NCBI GenBank assembly: GCA_903862425.1
Contig: CAIOYC010000009.1
Span: 496,001-560,000, forward strand
From: an uncultured Caulobacterales bacterium
Lineage (GTDB): Bacteria > Pseudomonadota > Alphaproteobacteria > Caulobacterales > Caulobacteraceae
Length of the DNA: 64,000 nucleotides
Reading direction: 5' to 3'
Positions within the stretch are counted from its first letter, which is position 1. Each line of letters opens with the position of its first letter. The translations under genes and the position numbers were made by a program. Below are positions 26,721-33,834 of the stretch, one piece after another. Under the pieces are notes generated by a model that saw only the letters and a program-made list of their open reading frames with translations, made no database searches and was not told the DNA's origin.

Positions 26721-26758
26721 AAGCGCGCGCTCGTGCAATATGCCGGGCGCGCGCTTAT
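26721..26758. terminator. Hairpin between acpP and fabF (partial terminator)
   Basis: AAGCGCGCGCTC pairs with GGGCGCGCGCTT (12 pairs, one G-U) across a 12-base loop. It is followed by TATTCT rather than a pure T run, so termination may be partial, leaving more acpP than fabF message. Confidence 0.55.
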
Positions 26759-26811
26759 TCTATGGTGTTCATAGCGCCGCGCGAGTCGGCGCGGACAATC
26801 CAGGAGTTGGT

Positions 26812-28092
26812 ATGCGTCGCGTCGTGGTCACCGGCATCGGCCTTCTGACCCCCCTCGGCTGGGGCGTGGAGGAGAGCTGGAAGAACATCCTCGCCGGCAA
26901 GTCGGGCGCGGGCCGGATCACCGCCTTCGACCCTACCGGCTACGGCTGCGAAGTGGCCTGCGAAGTGCCCCGCGTCGATGGACGGGGCGGCGGCGGCCCC
27001 GACGTCCCCGGTTCGTTCGACCCCGACAAGGTGATGTCGGCCAAGGATCGCCGCCGCGTCGACGACTTCATCCTCTATGCCATCGCCGCCGCCGACGAAG
27101 CCGTGAAGGATGCGGGCTGGACGCCGGAGGACCAGGAGGAGCTGGAACGCACCGGGGTAATGATCGGCTCGGGCATCGGCGGCCTCTCCACCATCGCCGA
27201 CACCACGCTGGAGCTGCAGGCCAAGGGCCCGCGCCGTGTCTCGCCCTTTTTCATCCCCTCCGCCCTGATCAACCTGGCCTCGGGGCAAGTCTCGATCCGC
27301 TACGGCTTCAAGGGGCCGAACCATTCGGTGGTGACGGCCTGCGCCACCGGCGCCCACGCCATCGGCGACGCCGCCCGCCTGATCAAGTACGGCGATGCGG
27401 ACGTGATGATCGCCGGCGGGGCGGAGGCGGTGATCTGCCCCCTCGCCATCGCCGGCTTCGTCGCCTGCCGCGCCATGAACACCTCGTCCAACGACGCCCC
27501 GGAAAAGGCCTCGCGACCCTACGACAAGGACCGCGACGGCTTCGTCATGGGCGAGGGCGCCGGGATCGTGGTGCTGGAGGAGTACGAGCACGCCAAGGCC
27601 CGCGGCGCCAAGATCTATGCCGAGGTGGTGGGCTATGCCCTTTCCGGCGACGCCTATCACATCACCGCGCCGTCCGAGGATGGAGACGGCGGCTTCCGCG
27701 CCATGACGCAGGCGCTGAAGGATGCCAAGCTACAGCCCTCGGACGTGGACTATGTGAACGCCCACGGCACCTCGACCATGGCGGACGGGATCGAACTCGG
27801 GGCCGTCGGCCGCCTGATGGGCGATCACGCCAAGTCCGTCACGATGTCCTCCACCAAGTCGATGACTGGGCACCTGCTGGGCGCGGCCGGGGCGATCGAG
27901 GCGATCTTCTCCATCCTGGCCATCCGTGACCAGATCGCGCCCCCGACCATCAATCTCGACAATCCGGATGTGGAGACGCAGATGGATCTCGTGCCCAACA
28001 AGGCCAAGCCGATGAAGATCGACGTGGCCATGTCCAATTCCTTTGGTTTTGGCGGCACCAACGCCTCCGTCATCTTCGCGAAGGCGCAATAG
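26812..28092 (+). CDS. fabF: 3-oxoacyl-ACP synthase II
   Basis: A 426-residue condensing enzyme (KAS II) elongating acyl-ACP. The active-site cysteine is in VVTACATGAHAIG (near 175), with histidines in NAHGTSTMADGIEL (near 320) and GHLLGAAGA (near 357). An AGGAG lies seven bases before the ATG. It is the first gene of fabF-mltG-gmk-EVE; three bases separate it from mltG. Confidence 0.97.
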   Translation: MRRVVVTGIGLLTPLGWGVEESWKNILAGKSGAGRITAFDPTGYGCEVACEVPRVDGRGGGGPDVPGSFDPDKVMSAKDRRRVDDFILYAIAAADEAVKDAGWTPEDQEELERTGVMIGSGIGGLSTIADTTLELQAKGPRRVSPFFIPSALINLASGQVSIRYGFKGPNHSVVTACATGAHAIGDAARLIKYGDADVMIAGGAEAVICPLAIAGFVACRAMNTSSNDAPEKASRPYDKDRDGFVMGEGAGIVVLEEYEHAKARGAKIYAEVVGYALSGDAYHITAPSEDGDGGFRAMTQALKDAKLQPSDVDYVNAHGTSTMADGIELGAVGRLMGDHAKSVTMSSTKSMTGHLLGAAGAIEAIFSILAIRDQIAPPTINLDNPDVETQMDLVPNKAKPMKIDVAMSNSFGFGGTNASVIFAKAQ

Positions 28093-28095
28093 GGA

Positions 28096-29166
28096 ATGAG
28101 CGACTACGAGGCGGAGCGCAGGCCCGGCGGGTTTCGGCGCTTCGTCGCGGGCGTGATGTCAGCCGTCATGACCCTGGCTATCCTGGCGGTGATCGCCGGT
28201 CTTGCCTCGGTCTGGGTCTATCAGGGCGCGGGACCGGCGGCGCGGCAAGGCCAGGCGACCACGGTGATCCTGCGCCGCGGCGGCGGTCTCGCCGAAATGG
28301 CGTCGAGCCTCAACCGAGCGGGCGTGGTGCGTGCACCGCAGCTGTTCATCGCCGCCGCAGAGCTGTCGGGCGCCTCGCGCCGGTTGAAGGCGGGCGAGTA
28401 CAGCTTCCGCAGCCATGCCTCCCTCGCGGAGGTCCTGCACAAGATCCGCGCCGGCGACATCGTCCACCACCGCATCACCATCCCCGAGGGTATCCCTGCG
28501 GTGCAGGTGGCGGCCATCCTCAACGCCTCGGATGTGCTGACGGGCGAGATTCCCACCCCGCCGGAGGGGTCGGTCCTGCCCGAAACCTATGAGGTGGTGC
28601 GCGGCGACGCCCGTGCGACCGTGCTGCAGAAGATGATGGACGCCCGCGACCGTGTGGTCGCTCTGCTGTGGAGCCAGCGCAAGCCGGGCCTGCCGTTCTC
28701 CACCCCGGAGCAGGCGGTGACCCTGGCCTCCATCGTCGAGAAGGAGACGGCCCTGGCTTCCGAACGTCCGCGCGTGGCGGCGGTCTATATCAACCGCCTG
28801 CGCGCCAATATGAAGCTGCAGGCCGATCCCACGGTGATCTATGGCATCACCGCCGGGGCGCCGCTGGGCCGAGGCCTGCGCGAGTCCGAACTGCTGACGC
28901 CCACGGCCTACAACACCTACACCAACTTCGGTCTGCCCGCCGGCCCGATCGGCAACCCAGGCCGCGCCTCACTGGCGGCGGTGATGGACCCGCCGGAGAC
29001 GCAGGAGCTGTATTTCGTCGCCGACGGCACGGGGGGCCATGTGTTCGCCAAGACCTATGACGAACAGGCGCGCAACGTGGCGCACTGGCGCCAGATCGAA
29101 CACAAGGTATCGGTGTCGGACAGTGAACTGCCGGCCCCGGTTCCGGGCCTGAAAGGGAAGCGTTGA
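28096..29166 (+). CDS. mltG: Endolytic murein transglycosylase
   Basis: A 356-residue inner-membrane protein with one membrane segment (residues 20-44), a LysM-like region, then the YceG/MltG catalytic domain. The catalytic glutamate is in TLASIVEKETAL (near 218), with LQADPTVIYG and PYNTYT-type motif TAYNTYTNFGLPAGPIGNPG. It cuts nascent glycan strands and acts as a synthesis terminator. Its stop overlaps the gmk start (TGATG). Confidence 0.95.
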   Translation: MSDYEAERRPGGFRRFVAGVMSAVMTLAILAVIAGLASVWVYQGAGPAARQGQATTVILRRGGGLAEMASSLNRAGVVRAPQLFIAAAELSGASRRLKAGEYSFRSHASLAEVLHKIRAGDIVHHRITIPEGIPAVQVAAILNASDVLTGEIPTPPEGSVLPETYEVVRGDARATVLQKMMDARDRVVALLWSQRKPGLPFSTPEQAVTLASIVEKETALASERPRVAAVYINRLRANMKLQADPTVIYGITAGAPLGRGLRESELLTPTAYNTYTNFGLPAGPIGNPGRASLAAVMDPPETQELYFVADGTGGHVFAKTYDEQARNVAHWRQIEHKVSVSDSELPAPVPGLKGKR

Positions 29167-29813
29167 TGGTGTGGGACGACAAGTATGGCCCGCGCCGCGG
29201 CTTCATGATGATGGTCGTCGCCCCCTCGGGCGTCGGCAAGACCTCGCTGACCCGCCGACTGGTGGCCGACCACCGCGACCTGCACCTGTCCATCTCGCAC
29301 ACCACCCGCGAACCACGCCCCGGCGAGCAGCACGGCCTTCACTACCATTTCACCGATCGCCCGACCTTCGACGGCATGGTGGCTGAGGACGGCTTTCTGG
29401 AATGGGCCGAGGTCTATGGCCAGCGCTATGGCTCCCCGCGCGCGCCGGTGATGGGCATGCTGGAGAAGGGCGAGAGCGTGCTGTTCGACATCGACCTGCA
29501 GGGCGCCGCCTCGATCCGCGGCAAGGCGGCTGAGGACAGCGTCTGCGTCTACGTCCTGCCGCCTACCCTCGCGGAGATGAGCCGGCGTCTGCACGCCCGC
29601 TCGCAGGACAGCGAGGAGGTGATCCACCGCCGCCTTGACCGCGCCAAGCATGAGATCATCGAATGGGAGGCGTTCGACTACGTCATCCTCAATGACGACT
29701 TCGACCGCGCCTATGCCGATCTGGCCCACATCTATCACGCCGAACGCCTGAAGCGCGCCCGCAACCCGTGGATCTCCAGCTTCGTCGGCGGCCTGTTGGA
29801 AGAGCCGATCTAG
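29166..29813 (+). CDS. gmk: Guanylate kinase
   Basis: A 215-residue kinase converting GMP to GDP with ATP. The P-loop is APSGVGKTSL (near 19), followed by SISHTTREPRPGE and HYHFTDRPTFDGM, and FDIDLQGAASIR near 105. The ATG at 29166 overlaps the mltG stop; a TTG one codon upstream is possible. It acts upstream of Ndk and downstream of GuaA, both encoded in this window. Confidence 0.96.
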   Translation: MVWDDKYGPRRGFMMMVVAPSGVGKTSLTRRLVADHRDLHLSISHTTREPRPGEQHGLHYHFTDRPTFDGMVAEDGFLEWAEVYGQRYGSPRAPVMGMLEKGESVLFDIDLQGAASIRGKAAEDSVCVYVLPPTLAEMSRRLHARSQDSEEVIHRRLDRAKHEIIEWEAFDYVILNDDFDRAYADLAHIYHAERLKRARNPWISSFVGGLLEEPI

Positions 29814-29831
29814 GGAACAGGGAGGGGCGCC

Positions 29832-30239
29832 ATGGCCCACTGGCTGATCAAGTCCGAGCCGAATACGTTCAGCTTCGACGATCTGGTGCGCGATGGGCGC
29901 ACGGTGTGGGACGGGGTGCGCAACAATACCGCCGCCCTGCACCTGAAGGCCATGAAGGTAGGCGATCAGGCCTTCTTCTATCATTCGCAGGAGGGACTTG
30001 AGGTCGTCGGCATCGCGCAGGTGGCCAAGGACGCCTTTATCGATCCCACCGATCCCGCCGGGCGCTTCGTGGCCGTCGAATTCACCCCGGTTCGCGCCCT
30101 GCCGAGGCCCGTGACCTTGGCGCAGATGAAGGCCGAACCAAGGTTGGCGAACATGGCCATGCTGCGCCTGTTCCGCCTCTCGGTTTCGCCGGTGAGCGAG
30201 GACGAGTGGGCGGTGATCCTGGAAATGGCTGGAGAGTGA
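29832..30239 (+). CDS. EVE-domain protein
   Basis: A 135-residue PUA-like EVE domain protein (thymocyte nuclear protein 1 type). Family motifs are WLIKSEPNTFSFDDL at the start, WDGVRNNTAALHLKAMKVGDQAFFYHS and ARNPR-like spacing to EDEWAVIL. EVE proteins bind modified bases in DNA or RNA, and some are parts of restriction systems; here it stands alone behind gmk, so a housekeeping RNA-related role is as likely. The GGAGG ribosome-binding site is clear. Confidence 0.9.
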   Translation: MAHWLIKSEPNTFSFDDLVRDGRTVWDGVRNNTAALHLKAMKVGDQAFFYHSQEGLEVVGIAQVAKDAFIDPTDPAGRFVAVEFTPVRALPRPVTLAQMKAEPRLANMAMLRLFRLSVSPVSEDEWAVILEMAGE

Positions 30240-30588
30240 TGGCCGACTTCTCCCCGGCGCCGGCAGCGGGGTTATAATGGATCTGGGCGTCTCGTTCTCG
30301 GCGGCACAGGTCTTTGACAGCAAAGGGATTACCGGCGCCTACAGGCGTGGCTGCGCAAGTCGGTGATGCGTGGATAGAAGCGGGTCCTTTCCACATCGGC
30401 AGGCGCTTCGATGCTTAAATCATTCAGATTTTGGTCCCAGCGAACGGCTTGGACTGAGTCCGGACTGAGGAATCTGGAAGAACGCCTTGTGTCGATTGAG
30501 AAAATCCCGCCAAGCCGGACTCTGCGGACTGTCCGGACTCTTTTCAGGCCGTTCGGATATTAGGGTACAGTCGTACCCGTAAGGCGCT
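30240..30588. other. Intergenic region without gene
   Basis: No coding frame is convincing. It holds a weak CCCCG/CGGGG hairpin (30252-30271) just after the EVE gene, running into a perfect TATAAT (30273-30278). A cluster of GGACT/GTCC motifs follows (30450-30470 and 30515-30540, including the palindrome CGGACTGTCCG), and then the hairpins that close the lpt operon. Confidence 0.5.
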
Positions 30589-30597
30589 TCATGCGCC
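30563..30597 (-). terminator. Double hairpin at the end of the lptF-rsmA operon
   Basis: On the minus strand, GGCGC-ATGAA-GCGCC (around the rsmA stop) is followed by GGGTAC-GACT-GTACCC and then TAATAT. Both stems are perfect but the T tract is poor, so terminator strength is uncertain. Confidence 0.4.
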
Positions 30598-31440
30598 GGA
30601 AATTGTCGCCTGCGCCAGCCGCAGGAAGCCCGCAACGTCCACCACCTCCGCCCGGACGCTCGGGTCTACATCGGCGGCGGCGCACAGGGTCTCGCCGCCA
30701 AGGGTCTTCAGCGAAGAGCGCAGCATCTTGCGGCGCTGACCAAAGGCGGCGCCGGTGACCCGTTCCAGGGCGGCGAGCAGGGGCGCGGGCGGGCCGTTGG
30801 CCAAGGGCGTCAGCACGACCACGGCGCTATCCACCTTGGGCGGCGGGGTAAAGGCGCGCGCGGGCAGGGTCATGGCCACGCGCGCTTCGCTGGTGGCCTG
30901 GGCCAGCACCGACAGGCGGCCATAGGCGTCCGAGCCCACCGGCGCGGCGATACGGTCCGCCACCTCCTTCTGGAACATCAGCGCCATCAGGGCGGGACGG
31001 AAGGGGCCGGTGAGCCAGCGCACCAGCAGGGGCGTGCCCACATTATAGGGCAGGTTGGCCACGATCAGGGGACGCAGGCCCGGCCCGTGCTCCGCCGCCA
31101 GCGCCGCCTCATCGACCCTCAGGGCGTCGCCTTCGATCAGCGTCAGCCGACCCACCGACGCCGCCTGCACCTCTTCCAGCAGGGGGATGAAGCGTGGGTC
31201 GCGCTCCACGGCGACGACCTTGGCCGCGCCCTCGGCCAGAAGAGCGCGGGTCAGCCCGCCGGGGCCGGGGCCGACCTCAATCACCACCGCGTCTTCCAGC
31301 GGGGCGGCCAGGTGAGCGATCTTGCGGGTCAGGTTGAGGTCGAGCAGGAAGTGCTGGCCAAAGCGCTTGTCCGCCAGCAGACCATGGCCAGTAAGCACCT
31401 CGCGCAGGGGCGGCAGGGCTTCGATGCCCGAGGCCGTCAC
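30589..31440 (-). CDS. rsmA: 16S rRNA (adenine1518/1519-N6) dimethyltransferase
   Basis: A 283-residue KsgA/RsmA that dimethylates the two adjacent adenines in helix 45 of 16S rRNA. RFGQHFLLD opens the fold, SAM motif I is VIEVGPGPGGLTRALL, and motif IV is NLPYNVGTPLL (near 130). FGQRRKMLRSSLK is the usual C-terminal domain motif. The GTG start overlaps the pdxA stop (GTGA). It is the last gene of the lptF-to-rsmA operon. Confidence 0.97.
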   Translation of the reverse strand: MTASGIEALPPLREVLTGHGLLADKRFGQHFLLDLNLTRKIAHLAAPLEDAVVIEVGPGPGGLTRALLAEGAAKVVAVERDPRFIPLLEEVQAASVGRLTLIEGDALRVDEAALAAEHGPGLRPLIVANLPYNVGTPLLVRWLTGPFRPALMALMFQKEVADRIAAPVGSDAYGRLSVLAQATSEARVAMTLPARAFTPPPKVDSAVVVLTPLANGPPAPLLAALERVTGAAFGQRRKMLRSSLKTLGGETLCAAADVDPSVRAEVVDVAGFLRLAQATISGA

Positions 31441-32480
31441 GTTCCCCGCCGCGAAGCCATCTCCGCCGCCATGCGGATCGCGGCGATCAGGCTGTCCGGC
31501 CGGGCATAGCCGCGCCCGGCTATGTCGTACCCCACGCCGTGGTCGGGCGAGGTGCGCACGATCGGCAGGCCGAGGGTGGCGTTCACGCCGCCCCAGAAAT
31601 CCACCGTCTTGACCGGGATCAGCGCCTGGTCGTGATAGAGGCAGATAGCGGCGTCATAGGTCGCTCGCGCCTCGGCGTGAAACAGGCTGTCGGCGGGCTT
31701 TGCATCCGGGCAGTCGATCCCCAGGGCGCGCAGGCGGGCGGCGGCGGGGTTGATGATCTCCACCTCCTCGCGGCCGATGGTCCCGCCTTCACCCGCGTGG
31801 GGGTTGAGGCCCGCCAGGGCCAGCCGGGGCTCGGCGATGCCGAAGTCGCGGCGCAGAGCCTCGGCCGTGGTGCGCCCAACCTTGACGATGGCGTCGCTCG
31901 ACAGGTGGGCGATGGCCTGGCGAAGGGGCTGGTGAATGGTGACGAGCACGGTGCGCAGACCGGCCGCCGCCAGCATCATCACCGGACCGCGCTCACCCTC
32001 GTAGGCGGCGCCGGCGGTGAGTTCGGCCAGGAACTCCGTATGACCGGGAAAGCCGAAACCGGCCGCATAGAGCGGGGCCTTGGCGATGGGAGCGGTGACC
32101 ACGCCCGACACGGCCCCGGAGAGGGCCAGGCCTACGGCGGTTTCGATCCAGCGGATGATGGCGCCGGCGTGGGCGGTGGACGCCTGGCCCGACACCACGG
32201 GCGAGACGAGGGGCAGGTCGAGGACGGGCAGGGCGTCGGCGAACACGGCCTTGGCCTCGAGCGGCGAGCTCACCCGACGGACCTCGCCGCCCGCGCGCAC
32301 CGGCATGGCGGCGGCGACCACGTCCCGGTCGCCCACTACGACGAAGGGCGGGCCCCCATCGCGCAGCGCGGTCCAGGCCTTGGCGACGATCTCAGGACCG
32401 ACGCCTGCCGGGTCGCCGAGGCTCAGCGCCAGCGGCCGATCGCTGTAGGGCGGACGGGGCAGGGTGTCGCCTGCGATCAC
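31437..32480 (-). CDS. pdxA: 4-hydroxythreonine-4-phosphate dehydrogenase
   Basis: A 347-residue NAD-dependent enzyme of pyridoxal-phosphate synthesis (DXP-dependent route). It has LSLGDPAGVGPEIVAKAW at the start, the metal-binding histidine in FPGHTEFLAEL, GLNPHAGEGG and LYHDQALIPVK. I take the GTG at 32480, which overlaps the surA stop (GTGA); upstream sequence in frame is surA's other frame. The surA-pdxA-rsmA order is widespread in proteobacteria. Confidence 0.96.
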   Translation of the reverse strand: MIAGDTLPRPPYSDRPLALSLGDPAGVGPEIVAKAWTALRDGGPPFVVVGDRDVVAAAMPVRAGGEVRRVSSPLEAKAVFADALPVLDLPLVSPVVSGQASTAHAGAIIRWIETAVGLALSGAVSGVVTAPIAKAPLYAAGFGFPGHTEFLAELTAGAAYEGERGPVMMLAAAGLRTVLVTIHQPLRQAIAHLSSDAIVKVGRTTAEALRRDFGIAEPRLALAGLNPHAGEGGTIGREEVEIINPAAARLRALGIDCPDAKPADSLFHAEARATYDAAICLYHDQALIPVKTVDFWGGVNATLGLPIVRTSPDHGVGYDIAGRGYARPDSLIAAIRMAAEMASRRGT

Positions 32481-33826
32481 CGGCTCTCGATGGTGGCGGA
32501 ATTGCGCAGGTCGCGCAGATACCGGCGGGCGATCATGGAGAGCTGCTCGTTCTCCAGCCGGCTCTCGATCTCGTCGCGACCGACGCCCTTCACGCCCGAG
32601 GCGTGACGGCCGCACAAGGCGACGAGATGGATGCCCGCCTTGGTGCGCACGGGACCGCCGACTTGACCCACTTTGAGGCCATCGACCACGCTCTTGAACT
32701 CGGGCGACAGGTCGCTGATCTCGGTCTCGCCGAGGTCGCCGGCCACCACGCCGTCCAGCTTGGCGGCGTCAGGCTCCAGATCGTTGCAGGACTTCACCTC
32801 GGCCTTGAGGGTATCGAGCTTGGCGGTCGCCGCCGCGATCTGTTCGGGGGTGGCTTGCTCAGGAACACGTATGGCGGCCTGTTTCAGCGCCACCATGGTG
32901 GCGCCGGCGCCGGCATGCTTGTCGCGAAGCTGCAGGATATAGACGCCGTCCGCGACGGGGACGGGATCCGAAATCTGCCCGGGACGCATCACCGCCAGCA
33001 CGCTCTCGATCGCCGGGGGGATGTCGCCGGCGGTGAGCCAGCCGGCGTCTCCGCCATTGGCGCCGGTGGGCAGGGCGGAGAACTGACGCGCCACGGCGGC
33101 GAAGGGGGCGCCCTTCTTGATCTGCTCGACCAGTTGCTTGGCGCCGGTCAGCGCCTGTTCGGGACCGCCGGCGCGCGAGGTGTCGATCATGATCTCGCTG
33201 ACCTGGTATTGAGCCTTGGTGGCGGCGGCGTTGAGCCGCGCCTGCTCCTGATTCACGCGCTCGTCGCCGATCCGCACGGTGCCGTGGAAACGGCCGCCGA
33301 TATAGCTGCGCCAGGCCATCTGCACGCTGAGCTGATCCTCTAGGGTCTTCTGCTGCACGCCGGCGGCGTTGAGGGTGGCGATCAGTTGCGGCTTCTTCAC
33401 GCCATACTGGCCGGCCCAGAGGTTGGTTTCCTCGTCCAGCTCCTTGGCGGTCGGCATCAGGTGGACGTCCTTCTGCTTGCTTTCGATGCTGCGGATCTCC
33501 TGCATCTCCAGCCGCTCGTCGACCAGGGTTCGCAAAGCCTCACGCTCCACCTCGCGCAGGTTCTGCTCGGTCGGCTGGACGCCGTTCAGCACAAGGATCA
33601 GCAGGACGCGCTGGCGCAGGTCATAGGTGGAGATGATGTCGTCATTGACCGACGCGGCCACGCCTTCGCTCAACGCCGCGCGCTTGGGCGCAGGCGTCTG
33701 TTCAGCGGCCGGCAGGGCGGGGGCCGCAGTCTGGGCAAAAGCTAGGCTGCCGGTCAGGGCAAGACCCAGCACCCCCAGCAGCATCGAACGCGCCGCACTC
33801 ATTCTCAATCTAGTCCTCTCCGCCAT
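32477..33826 (-). CDS. surA: Periplasmic peptidyl-prolyl isomerase/chaperone SurA
   Basis: A 449-residue periplasmic chaperone for outer-membrane proteins such as the LptD encoded just upstream. The signal peptide ends near residue 31 (GSLAFAQ). The SurA N-terminal domain follows (EGVAASVNDDIISTYDLRQR), then a parvulin domain (GDAGWLTAGDIPPAIESVLAVMRPGQISDPV near 260-330) and a second parvulin-like part with RVRTKAGIH-type sequence. The ATG at 33826 has a GAGG inside the end of lptD; an internal ATG at 33802 is weaker. Confidence 0.93.
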   Translation of the reverse strand: MAERTRLRMSAARSMLLGVLGLALTGSLAFAQTAAPALPAAEQTPAPKRAALSEGVAASVNDDIISTYDLRQRVLLILVLNGVQPTEQNLREVEREALRTLVDERLEMQEIRSIESKQKDVHLMPTAKELDEETNLWAGQYGVKKPQLIATLNAAGVQQKTLEDQLSVQMAWRSYIGGRFHGTVRIGDERVNQEQARLNAAATKAQYQVSEIMIDTSRAGGPEQALTGAKQLVEQIKKGAPFAAVARQFSALPTGANGGDAGWLTAGDIPPAIESVLAVMRPGQISDPVPVADGVYILQLRDKHAGAGATMVALKQAAIRVPEQATPEQIAAATAKLDTLKAEVKSCNDLEPDAAKLDGVVAGDLGETEISDLSPEFKSVVDGLKVGQVGGPVRTKAGIHLVALCGRHASGVKGVGRDEIESRLENEQLSMIARRYLRDLRNSATIESR

Positions 33827-33834
33827 GACCCGCC

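Noticed and set aside
30420..30635. A 71-codon minus-strand frame in the gap after rsmA
   Set aside because: It overlaps the rsmA 3' end in another frame, lacks a ribosome-binding site, and its translation has no recognisable pattern.
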